A DNA stretch of 20,959 nucleotides from Spirochaetota bacterium (GTDB taxonomy: Bacteria; Spirochaetota; Spirochaetia; Sphaerochaetales; Sphaerochaetaceae). The first letter of the stretch is position 1. The number at the start of each line of letters is the position of its first letter. A program made the position numbers and the translations under genes. The notes beneath the pieces were generated by a model. It was not told the origin of the DNA, made no database searches, and was given only the letters and a program-made list of their open reading frames with translations. The stretch spans positions 1 to 20,959 of the forward strand of contig JAEXDQ010000046.1 in the NCBI GenBank assembly GCA_023401595.1, given 5' to 3'. Below, piece after piece: positions 7,521 to 14,279 of this stretch.

Positions 7521-8480
7521 ATGAAGAATATCCTTATCATAGGTTCTTTGGGGCAGTTGGGCTCGGAAATCGCTCTGGGACTTCGACAGAAGTATGGCGC
7601 CGAACATGTGGTGCTTACCGATATCAGGGACGATATCAATCTGCCGTTGGTGAACGGCGGTCCGTTCTACAAGGTCGATTGCAGGGATGGCGAGACGATC
7701 CGTACGATTGTTTCCCGGCATCATATCGATACCATCTACCATCTTGCCGCCATCCTCTCCGCGACCGCGGAGAAAAATCCGCTCAATGCCTGGAACATCA
7801 ACATGGGGGGGCTGGTCACGACGTTGGAGATCGCCCGTGAATACGGATGCTCCGTGTTCACTCCATCGTCAATCGGGGCGTTTGGCCCATCGACGCCCAA
7901 GCAATATACCCCACAGGATACAATCCAACGGCCGACCTCCATATATGGCGTCAGCAAGGTCGCGGGAGAATTGCTCTGCGACTATTACTATCATAAATAT
8001 GATGTCGATACCCGCGGCGTCCGTTTCCCTGGGGTAATCAGCAACATGACCCCTCCCGGCGGGGGGACGACCGATTACGCGGTGGACATCTACTATGCGG
8101 CTGTGGAGCGGCACCATTATGATTGTTTCCTCCGCGGGGATACGTATCTGGACATGATCTACATGCCGGACGCGGTCCATGCCGCTATCCAGATCATGGA
8201 GGCCGATCCCTCGAGGCTTCGGCACCGGAATGCGTTCAATATCGCCTCCATGAGCTTCTGCCCAGAAGAACAGGCGGCATACATCAGGACCAGAATCCCC
8301 GATTTCACCATCAGCTATGACATCGATCCGGTGAAACAAGCCATCGCCGATTCCTGGCCCGACTGTCTGGAGGACTATGCCGCCCGGGTGGAATGGGGCT
8401 GGCAACCGAAATACGACCTGGCGGCAATGACCGACGACATGATCGATACGATTGAACGCCGCCGCGCCGAGACAGTGTGA
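7521..8480 (+). CDS. tdh: NAD-dependent L-threonine 3-dehydrogenase, short-chain (epimerase-like) type
   Basis: The enzyme oxidises L-threonine to 2-amino-3-ketobutyrate with NAD+. The 319-residue product is of the extended short-chain dehydrogenase type, not the zinc alcohol-dehydrogenase type of E. coli. It has the Rossmann loop GSLGQLG (8-14), a conserved serine region TPSSIGAFGPST, the catalytic Y142-x3-K146 in RPTSIYGVSK, and the family segment GVISNMTPPGGGTTDYAV. The open frame extends back to 7305, but the start at 7521 places MKNILIIG directly on the first beta strand and has AAGGG upstream; the longer frame would include the promoter. kbl follows 130 bp downstream and removes the unstable product, so the assignment is well supported by context. 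Confidence 0.93.
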   Translation: MKNILIIGSLGQLGSEIALGLRQKYGAEHVVLTDIRDDINLPLVNGGPFYKVDCRDGETIRTIVSRHHIDTIYHLAAILSATAEKNPLNAWNINMGGLVTTLEIAREYGCSVFTPSSIGAFGPSTPKQYTPQDTIQRPTSIYGVSKVAGELLCDYYYHKYDVDTRGVRFPGVISNMTPPGGGTTDYAVDIYYAAVERHHYDCFLRGDTYLDMIYMPDAVHAAIQIMEADPSRLRHRNAFNIASMSFCPEEQAAYIRTRIPDFTISYDIDPVKQAIADSWPDCLEDYAARVEWGWQPKYDLAAMTDDMIDTIERRRAETV

Positions 8481-8610
8481 CGGAATCCCTGCGAAGCAGG
8501 AAGTAGCTTGAATTTGGGATGTGGAACTCCGAAGCGGACATTCCGCGGCATGCGGATGGAGAAATATCACCGTACCGGATTCTGCGTCCCGGCGGAAAAG
8601 GAGTTGAATC
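8481..8610 (+). other. Structured spacer between tdh and kbl
   Basis: This 130-bp gap is long for two genes of one pathway. It carries two short hairpins on the plus strand: CCTGC-gaa-GCAGG (8488-8500) and TCCGC-ggcat-GCGGA (8542-8556). Neither is followed by a T run, so they look more like RNA-processing or stability elements than terminators. No convincing promoter was seen, so kbl is probably co-transcribed with tdh. Confidence 0.4.
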
Positions 8611-9801
8611 ATGTTAGGGACAATCAAGACCGAATTGCGGGAATTTCTTGCTTCTTTGGAAAGTCAGGGCCTCGCAAAGCATGAACGTATCATCACGACG
8701 CCTCAGAGCGCCAGTATCGGGGTGCGGGACGGTCAATCCGTTTTGAATTTCTGCGCAAACAACTATCTTGGACTGGCCGATGACCCACAAGTGATATCCG
8801 CCGCGAAAGCCGCGATGGACACGTGGGGCTACGGACTGTCTTCCGTGCGTTTTATCTGCGGTACCCAGTCGATACATAAGGAATTGGAACGGCGAATCAG
8901 CGGGTTCCTCGGCACGGACGACACGATTCTCTTTTCCTCTTGTTTTGATGCCAACGGCGCGGTTTTCGAGCCGTTGCTTGGCGCTGAGGACGCTGTCGTC
9001 AGCGACGAGCTGAATCATGCGTCGATCATCGACGGGGTCCGGCTGTGCAAGGCGGCGCGATACCGCTACAAGCATAGCGACATGTCCGACCTGCGCCGAT
9101 GCCTGGAGGAGGTCAAGGGCGCACGACGTAAGTTGATCGCCACCGACGGTGTCTTCTCCATGGACGGCGATATCGCCAGACTCAGGGATATCTGCGACCT
9201 TGCGGAAGAATATGAGGCGATGGTGATGGTCGACGACTCCCATGCCACCGGTTATATCGGGGATACCGGTCGGGGAACGCCGGAATACTGGGATGTCGTG
9301 GATCGCGTTGATCTTGTCACGACCACTTTCGGCAAAGCTTGCGGTGGAGCGAGCGGCGGTTGTATCAGCGGCCGTCAGGAATTGATCGACCTGTATCGTC
9401 AGCGAGCCCGTCCGTACCTGTTCTCCAATACCGTGGCGCCTGCGATCTGTGGAGGTACCATCAAAGTCATCGACCTGCTGGAAGCTGGCAATCCGTATCG
9501 AGAGAAGACTGTCGCCAACGCCCGGTATTTCCGTGAAAGGATGGAAGCCGCAGGCTTCGAGTTGGTCGCAGGAGACACCGCGATTGTTCCCGTCATGCTG
9601 TATGATGAAGTGAAAGCGGTCGCAATGGCTGACGCGTTGCTCAAGGAAGGGGTCTATGTGGTCGGATTCTGCTATCCGGTCGTCCCGAAAGGAAAAGCCC
9701 GCATTCGCGTCCAGCTTTCCGCCGTCCATACGACCGCGGACCTGGATAAAGCCGTGGCGGCCTTCGTGAACGTAGGGAAGAGAATGGGGGTGGTCGCATA
9801 G
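8611..9801 (+). CDS. kbl: Glycine C-acetyltransferase (2-amino-3-ketobutyrate CoA ligase)
   Basis: This PLP enzyme cleaves 2-amino-3-ketobutyrate with CoA to glycine and acetyl-CoA, the second step of threonine breakdown. The 396-residue product is full length for the alpha-oxoamine synthase family. It shows NFCANNYLGLADDP near the N-terminus, GTQSIHKELE (84-93), SDELNHASIIDG (131-142), the cofactor-binding VDDSHATG (207-214) and the PLP lysine K242 in TTTFGKACGGASGG. AAAGGAG lies just before the ATG. Related synthases (8-amino-7-oxononanoate, 5-aminolevulinate) share this fold, but the neighbouring tdh makes Kbl by far the best reading. The stop codon lies in a 12-bp tandem duplication. Confidence 0.95.
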   Translation: MLGTIKTELREFLASLESQGLAKHERIITTPQSASIGVRDGQSVLNFCANNYLGLADDPQVISAAKAAMDTWGYGLSSVRFICGTQSIHKELERRISGFLGTDDTILFSSCFDANGAVFEPLLGAEDAVVSDELNHASIIDGVRLCKAARYRYKHSDMSDLRRCLEEVKGARRKLIATDGVFSMDGDIARLRDICDLAEEYEAMVMVDDSHATGYIGDTGRGTPEYWDVVDRVDLVTTTFGKACGGASGGCISGRQELIDLYRQRARPYLFSNTVAPAICGGTIKVIDLLEAGNPYREKTVANARYFRERMEAAGFELVAGDTAIVPVMLYDEVKAVAMADALLKEGVYVVGFCYPVVPKGKARIRVQLSAVHTTADLDKAVAAFVNVGKRMGVVA

Positions 9802-9813
9802 GTGGTCGCATAG
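9790..9813 (+). repeat. 12-bp tandem duplication spanning the kbl stop codon
   Basis: GTGGTCGCATAG occurs twice in a row (9790-9801 and 9802-9813). The first copy encodes the last residues and stop of Kbl (V-V-A-stop); the second repeats them exactly in frame. It is probably a recent slippage event with no effect on the protein. Confidence 0.9.
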
Positions 9814-9851
9814 GGTTTGCGATCATCTATAGCGTTGGATAGAATGTTCGG

Positions 9852-9869
9852 GGGTATCGCAAGATACCC
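9852..9869. terminator. Stem-loop between convergent kbl and sbcB
   Basis: GGGTATC (9852-9858) and GATACCC (9863-9869) form a perfect 7-bp stem closed by the GNRA tetraloop GCAA. It lies about 50 bp after kbl and 40 bp after the sbcB stop on the other strand, so it may end transcription from both sides. No T run follows on either strand, so it is not a textbook intrinsic terminator and could instead protect 3' ends. Confidence 0.5.
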
Positions 9870-9906
9870 TCGCTTCATATCCTCGCATTCTCCGTTTCAC
9901 GTAGCG

Positions 9907-11337
9907 TCAGTTCGTAACGTTCTCCTCCGTGAACAGCTTCCGCACCAAATCCTCGCCATAGTCCCTCAGCTGTGAAAGGACGGCCTTTTCCTGTGGGGTC
10001 GTTTCCGTACTGTCCAGCTTTTCGGATATCTTCCGTCTGAAGAAAGCCAGATTCGCGGGAACATCCCCGGGAGGATTGAGCAACCGGTTGGCCGCGAACG
10101 ACCGCCATTTCCGGGCTTCCTCTTCGGGTAAGGTTTCAGGCCAGTTCCGGCAGACATGACGCCAGAGCATCTGCGGGCAACGTTGGTCCTCGAACTGCAG
10201 GTTGAGGGTGAGCTTCTGGGTCGGGTCGGCGTTACGGATTAGCGTGAACTTCCGTTGGTCGGAGTCTTGGAAGAAGCCGTCCGCATAGATGCGGAAATCG
10301 GGATCCCGCACCTGCTCGTATTCATCCCGCTCTGCGGCGTTGCGGAAAAATACCGGAAGCATCGATTCCTGGACAAGACGGTTGTACCGGAACAGGCAGG
10401 TCTCGACGTCGATGCCGAGTTTGATCGCCAGATTCGGAGTCAGGACTTTCATCGGACTGATGAACGGGCATTTGTTCATGGCGATCTTCAGTACGCCCGG
10501 AACCCGCATGATGTCTTCCTCGCCGGTCCTCAGCAATGTGGCGATATCGTTTGAGAGATCGAAGCATATGATGGAGTTCGGGTTGTTGGGGACCGCGGTG
10601 ATCGGCATGACAAGGTGAGAGCAGCCGTTAGGCGTGGTGAATTGCGCCGAGGTATACAGCACTGGTTCCCCTAGCGGTACCTGTATCAATTCCTTGACCT
10701 TCGCCTTTTTCCTGAGCTCGAGGTAATAGGAGAAAAGCTTTGGTTGCTTTTCTTTGATAAGCCTTGCCACTGAGATCGTCGCATTGACATCGGACAGCGC
10801 GTCGTGGGCTCCTTCGTGGGAAATTCCGTTTGCCGCCGTCAGTTCCGTCAGCTTGAACGCCGGGTTTCCGTTCTCCTTCTTGGGGGGCCAGACGATGCCT
10901 TCCGGGCGCAGGTCATATGCTGCGCGGACCAGGTCGATGATATCCCACCTGCTGTTGCCGTTGGCCCATTCTCGCCTATAGGGGTCGAGGAAATTCCTAT
11001 ACAGGGCGTTTCTGATGAATTCATCATCAAAACGTACAGAATTGAAGCCTGCTACGCAGGTGCCCGTTTTGGAGAATTCCTGGTTGATCCGTTCAATGAA
11101 ATCGCTTTCGCACATTCCTTTCTGCTGTACTTCCTGCGGCGTGATGCTTGTGATGAGACAGGAAAGCGGGTCAGGAAGATAGTCGTCGCTCAACCGGCAA
11201 TAGAGTAGCACTGGTGCGCCGATTGGATTGAGGTTCCTGTCCGTCCGCTGCCCAGCGAATTGGGCGATCCTGTCGTAATGTGGGTTCAGACCGAAGGTTT
11301 CAAGATCGTACCAGAAGAAAGTTTCATGAGTGTTCAT
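9907..11337 (-). CDS. sbcB: Exodeoxyribonuclease I
   Basis: ExoI degrades single-stranded DNA 3' to 5' and acts in recombination and mismatch repair. The 476-residue product matches the SbcB family over its length. It has the DEDDh exonuclease residues D11 and E13 in FFWYDLETFG, D104/D105 in GFNSVRFDDEF, and H178 and D183 in HEGAHDALSDV. The family block RWDIIDLVRAAYDLRPEGIVWP, split by position at 130-150, and a LTAANGISHE segment are also clear. The C-terminal half is the SH3-like/helical extension seen in ExoI. ATG 11337 is the only plausible start, since an in-frame stop lies about 45 bp upstream, yet no Shine-Dalgarno is visible. A TATACT sits only three bases upstream, too close for an ordinary promoter of this start. 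Confidence 0.95.
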   Translation of the reverse strand: MNTHETFFWYDLETFGLNPHYDRIAQFAGQRTDRNLNPIGAPVLLYCRLSDDYLPDPLSCLITSITPQEVQQKGMCESDFIERINQEFSKTGTCVAGFNSVRFDDEFIRNALYRNFLDPYRREWANGNSRWDIIDLVRAAYDLRPEGIVWPPKKENGNPAFKLTELTAANGISHEGAHDALSDVNATISVARLIKEKQPKLFSYYLELRKKAKVKELIQVPLGEPVLYTSAQFTTPNGCSHLVMPITAVPNNPNSIICFDLSNDIATLLRTGEEDIMRVPGVLKIAMNKCPFISPMKVLTPNLAIKLGIDVETCLFRYNRLVQESMLPVFFRNAAERDEYEQVRDPDFRIYADGFFQDSDQRKFTLIRNADPTQKLTLNLQFEDQRCPQMLWRHVCRNWPETLPEEEARKWRSFAANRLLNPPGDVPANLAFFRRKISEKLDSTETTPQEKAVLSQLRDYGEDLVRKLFTEENVTN

Positions 11338-11410
11338 ATGAGTATAGTACCATAAGTGCGGTCGGTAGAAAATCGTCTATGGGCAATTTCCTTGTTGAGA
11401 ATTCTCTTGC

Positions 11411-11490
11411 GAAGGAGAAAACGGACGGATATCATGGCATATATGACCGCCGTACCGCCGGATCGTCGGCGGTCTGCAGCCTCCGGATGA
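11411..11490 (+). promoter_or_regulatory. Structured leader with possible 18-codon upstream ORF
   Basis: GAAGGAG at 11411-11417 is followed 16 nt later by an ATG (11434) opening an 18-codon frame (MAYMTAVPPDRRRSAASG) whose TGA at 11488-11490 overlaps an ATG at 11487 of the next gene's frame. Within it GACCGCCG (11445-11452) or ACCGCCG (11454-11460) can each pair with CGGCGGT at 11467-11473, so two alternative stems are possible. This could be a leader peptide with attenuation-like folding. The long spacing between the Shine-Dalgarno and the ATG is a weakness. Confidence 0.3.
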
Positions 11491-11504
11491 AGGATGGATT
11501 ACCG

Positions 11505-12188
11505 ATGCGTTTCCCGAAGACTCTCCCGCTTTTGATAATCTGCATGTTGCTACCTGTATGTTTGATGGCTTCATCTGACTATATACCGACATCAAATGAT
11601 GTTAATACATCATTGCAGGCTATCATTGATGCGACGATGTCAGCTGTAGCTTCTTACCTAGCTTCGCCGTCTTTTCAGCTTCCTGGTTGCGATATCGAAG
11701 CCGGATCCGGCAAGGCGCTACCTTCGATGGTTACCTTCCGCGATTCGGACCTGTCCCAGTATCTTCCCGTTCTCAGGCCTGAAACCCCCGAATCTGGTTC
11801 GTGGCTCCAACGTTTCCTGTCCAAAGTAAACGCCGCGGTCTCCAGCCCCATGGCCTCGACAGCGGCGAGTCTGCTTGAGAACAATGGTTGGCGGATACGT
11901 GATGCGGTGCTGAACGGTTCGCTGGAGCTGTGGTTTCCCGACGGTGCGTCGGTCGCCTCGTTGATGGCTTTGCTGGTGACTCCCCGACCTGGCGAGACCA
12001 TAGCCACTGCCGCTGTGGACGTAGTGTTGGTCGGCGAACGCTTTGGAGGACCTGTCCATATCGAAGGGGACTTCCTTCTTGAAGTACCGCAACGGGGGAC
12101 GTTGACGGTGACCCCGGAGGATTTGACGGCGAACGGTCTGGTCTGCCAAGGGGGACGTATCCGTATCGGAATGGGCGAGTCCTTTTAG
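11505..12188 (+). CDS. Exported protein of unknown function
   Basis: This 227-residue product has an N-terminal secretion signal: MRFPKT, then a hydrophobic stretch LLIICMLLPVCLM and a small-residue exit at ASS near residues 22-24. The cysteine in LLPVC does not make a canonical lipobox, but spirochaete lipoboxes are loose, so a lipoprotein cannot be excluded. The mature part has a serine/alanine-rich helical half and a strand-rich C-terminal half (VDVVLVGERFGGPVHIEGDF). I recognise no family. The frame is open from 11280, but 11505 is chosen for the signal peptide and an AAGGA about ten bases upstream; 11487 would add six residues. It is divergent from sbcB and has no operon partner. The likely location is periplasmic or outer-surface. 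Confidence 0.7.
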   Translation: MRFPKTLPLLIICMLLPVCLMASSDYIPTSNDVNTSLQAIIDATMSAVASYLASPSFQLPGCDIEAGSGKALPSMVTFRDSDLSQYLPVLRPETPESGSWLQRFLSKVNAAVSSPMASTAASLLENNGWRIRDAVLNGSLELWFPDGASVASLMALLVTPRPGETIATAAVDVVLVGERFGGPVHIEGDFLLEVPQRGTLTVTPEDLTANGLVCQGGRIRIGMGESF

Positions 12189-12660
12189 CTTCCTATGCGT
12201 TCGGGCCAATACTCCGGTATGTACGTCGGAATCCAGGGAAAGTCCTGCATTCCCGCCGTCGTTCCTTCTACGAGGCAACAGGCTTTTTCCTGGGCCGTTC
12301 TGGGGACGCCGTTTTCTGTCTTTGCCCTCATCTGCGAAGCCATAGTGTAATTGTGTTTCTGAATTGACTTACGTGACGCCCCCTTCTATGCTCCTTCGAG
12401 GCTGAAAAGCTGATGCGGAGGATTCCAGAGCATCCGCAGGATAGCTCGTGGACGTCATGCGTCCGGCCATCAGGAGTGTCGGCGCTATTTTTTTCATCCA
12501 CCAGTACCACCGATTTTGCAGGATACGGACAGTTTTCCGCATAGCGACTGTTTTCCATGACGCTTGTTCATAGGATTCAAAGAGAATGTCCGGAGTTTTT
12601 GGCGTTTGCGGGAGAGTTTGTGCCTGTAGGCGCTATGTCGATGTTCCTGATTGGCCAAAC
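12189..12660. other. Long intergenic region without a supported gene
   Basis: No frame here has a good start, Shine-Dalgarno and protein-like composition together. It contains a hairpin TGCGGA/TCCGCA (12414-12419 with 12433-12438) and a smaller one, GGACG-tcatg-CGTCC (12450-12464). A weak stem CCGGC/GTCGG (12463-12467 with 12478-12482) precedes a run of seven T (12488-12494) and might be a rightward terminator for the exported-protein gene, though nearly 300 bp away. An unrecognised small RNA could also fit. Confidence 0.4.
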
Positions 12661-12689
12661 TAGACAATCAACTGGTTTCCAACTAGAAT
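12661..12689 (+). promoter_or_regulatory. Sigma70-type promoter of the hexokinase gene
   Basis: TAGACA (12661-12666) and TAGAAT (12684-12689) are each one base from consensus and exactly 17 bp apart. Transcription would start near 12696, leaving a leader of about 55 nt before the ATG at 12751, with AAGGAG at 12736-12741. Confidence 0.75.
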
Positions 12690-12750
12690 GTACTCATCAT
12701 TTACTTGTATTCCTGCGGCGGAAGGACAGGATGAAAAGGAGAGGGCGACC

Positions 12751-14061
12751 ATGAACGATATCGTTGCACGTACTGAGGCATTTTTGCAGAAATGGAAGAT
12801 TACCCCGGACGCGGTTGATATGGAGAGTGTCTGTGACCGGTTTCTGGATGAGATGTCCAGAGGTCTAGCCTTGCCTCATGGTAGTTCCTTGCGGATGATT
12901 CCCACCTACGCTACCGAAAGCGAGGCCATCACCCCGGGAGAGAGCGTCATCGTCCTCGACGCCGGTGGAACCAACTTTCGGACATGTCTTGTTACGTTCG
13001 ATGAGAACTTCGCCCCCCATATTTCTGAATTCCACAAAAGCGGGATGCCGGGGGTCAAGGAAGAGGTTTCCGCCGAACGTTTTTTCTCATTGCTTGCTGA
13101 TGATGTGGAACGTCTGATCGATAAGAGCGACAAGATCGGGTTCTGCTTCTCCTATGCCGCGGACATCCTTCCGAACCACGACGGGGTCCCTGTGGTGTTT
13201 TCCAAGGAAATCAAGGCGCCGGAAGTCATAGGCAAGCCCGTCGGGGCCTGGTTGCTTGCCGAGCTTGCGCGTCGTGGACACGATGTTTCAAAGAAGACGG
13301 TATCGGTGGTCAATGATACTGTAGCGACTTTGCTCGCAGGCAAGGCCGCCGCCGGCGCTGCTTCGTGGGACGGGTTCGTCGGTTTTATTCTGGGTACCGG
13401 TACCAACACGGCCTATTCCGAACAGAACAGCGCTATTACCAAGCTTGACTGTGGCTCCTCGGGCAGTCAGATCATCAATGTCGAGTCCGGTTCCTTCGAT
13501 TTCTGGCTCGGAGAGCTGGATGAGAAGTTCTTCGCTTCCACAAAGATTCCATCCGCGTACCATTTTGAAAAGATGATCAGCGGTGCGTATCTGGGGCCCT
13601 ACGGCCACATGGCGATCCAGCAGGCGGTCGATGACGGCTTGTTTACGCAGGGGTTCGCTGAGCGTTTCGCCGCGATTGAGCCTCTGACTACCACGACAAT
13701 GAGCCACTATCTGGAAATGCCGTTGAATCCCGAATATGCGTTGGTGAAATGCGTCGGCGGCAATGAGGACGATGCTACGGCGTTGTGGATGATCCTCGAT
13801 TCCTTTGTCGCCCGTGCGGCCAAGCTGACCGCGGTCAATCTCTCCGCGGCGGTTCTCAAATCCGGTAAAGGTGCCGATCCCCGGCGTCCTGTCTGCATCA
13901 ATGCCGACGGCACCACCTATTACAAGACGAAGTTCCTGAAGCAATATACCGAATATTATCTGTATGAATTCCTACAGAGACAGAAGCACCGGTATGTACA
14001 GTTCGTGAAGATTGAGGATTCTCCCGTCCTCGGAGCCGCTATCGCCGGTCTGCTCGGTTAG
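12751..14061 (+). CDS. hxk: Hexokinase, eukaryote-type (hexokinase 1/2 fold)
   Basis: The enzyme phosphorylates glucose or another hexose with ATP to feed glycolysis in the cytosol. The 436-residue product has the hexokinase pattern, not that of bacterial glucokinase or ROK. It shows SLRMIPTY (46-53), the phosphate-1 loop LDAGGTNFR (69-77), the sugar-binding FCFSYAADI region (131-139), the catalytic aspartate D189 in VVNDTVATL, and the phosphate-2 loop LGTGTNTAY (214-222). A C-terminal adenosine motif precedes LGAAIAGLLG. The frame is open from 12688, but the ATG at 12751 has AAGGAG nine bases upstream and leaves out 21 unconserved residues. It has its own promoter and is convergent with the phosphohexomutase. 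Hexokinases of this class are known in spirochaetes such as Treponema, which supports the lineage call. Confidence 0.93.
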   Translation: MNDIVARTEAFLQKWKITPDAVDMESVCDRFLDEMSRGLALPHGSSLRMIPTYATESEAITPGESVIVLDAGGTNFRTCLVTFDENFAPHISEFHKSGMPGVKEEVSAERFFSLLADDVERLIDKSDKIGFCFSYAADILPNHDGVPVVFSKEIKAPEVIGKPVGAWLLAELARRGHDVSKKTVSVVNDTVATLLAGKAAAGAASWDGFVGFILGTGTNTAYSEQNSAITKLDCGSSGSQIINVESGSFDFWLGELDEKFFASTKIPSAYHFEKMISGAYLGPYGHMAIQQAVDDGLFTQGFAERFAAIEPLTTTTMSHYLEMPLNPEYALVKCVGGNEDDATALWMILDSFVARAAKLTAVNLSAAVLKSGKGADPRRPVCINADGTTYYKTKFLKQYTEYYLYEFLQRQKHRYVQFVKIEDSPVLGAAIAGLLG

Positions 14062-14173
14062 TTAATCGTATCGGTCTCTCGCCGGTATTGTAAGCGCGAC
14101 CATTATCTCCCCGTCTTGGTGATGATGAATTCCGACAGGCCGTCTTGCTTCCGACTCCGCTCTCCGTCATGGC

Positions 14174-14193
14174 GCGTCCCTGCGGACGCAGGG
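14174..14193. terminator. Two mutually exclusive hairpins between convergent genes
   Basis: GCGTCC-ctgc-GGACGC (14174-14189) and CCCTGC-ggac-GCAGGG (14178-14193) are both perfect 6-bp stems with 4-base loops that overlap and cannot form together. They lie 110 bp after the hexokinase stop. No T run follows, so a role as terminator is only a suggestion. The rest of 14062-14173 shows nothing. Confidence 0.35.
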
Positions 14194-14220
14194 TCAGCGG
14201 CCAGCCGCCTTCGGGCTTGC

Positions 14221-14279
14221 GTAGTGCTACCCTTGGGCTACCGTAGTGCTACCCCTGGGCTACCGTAGGGCTAGCCCTA
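14221..14279. repeat. 22-bp tandem repeat, two full copies and a partial third
   Basis: Copy one is 14221-14242, copy two 14243-14264 and a degenerate partial copy 14265-14277. Each full copy begins GTAGTGCTACCC and ends TGGGCTACC, and the two differ at one base (T or C between these parts). The array ends in the perfect 14-bp palindrome TAGGGCTAGCCCTA (14266-14279), which contains the phosphohexomutase stop codon. GGGCTA/TAGCCC pairings allow several hairpins in both directions, so the array may serve as a bidirectional terminator between convergent genes. Confidence 0.85.

Noticed and set aside
8614..9729. 371-residue minus-strand frame opposite kbl
   Set aside because: Shadow frame caused by the high GC and codon pattern of kbl; no start signal and no protein-like motifs.
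11335..11346. Leaderless-transcript promoter for sbcB
   Set aside because: The TATACT ends only three bases before the ATG, so transcription would normally start inside or after the start codon; it is also part of a chance GTATAGTAC palindrome and has no good -35.
12328..12558. 76-residue minus-strand frame in the long gap
   Set aside because: No Shine-Dalgarno before its ATG, no fold-like pattern, and overlapping plus-strand frames are just as open; treated as non-coding.
12557..12754. 65-residue plus-strand frame before hexokinase
   Set aside because: It runs through the hexokinase promoter and into its start with no Shine-Dalgarno of its own.
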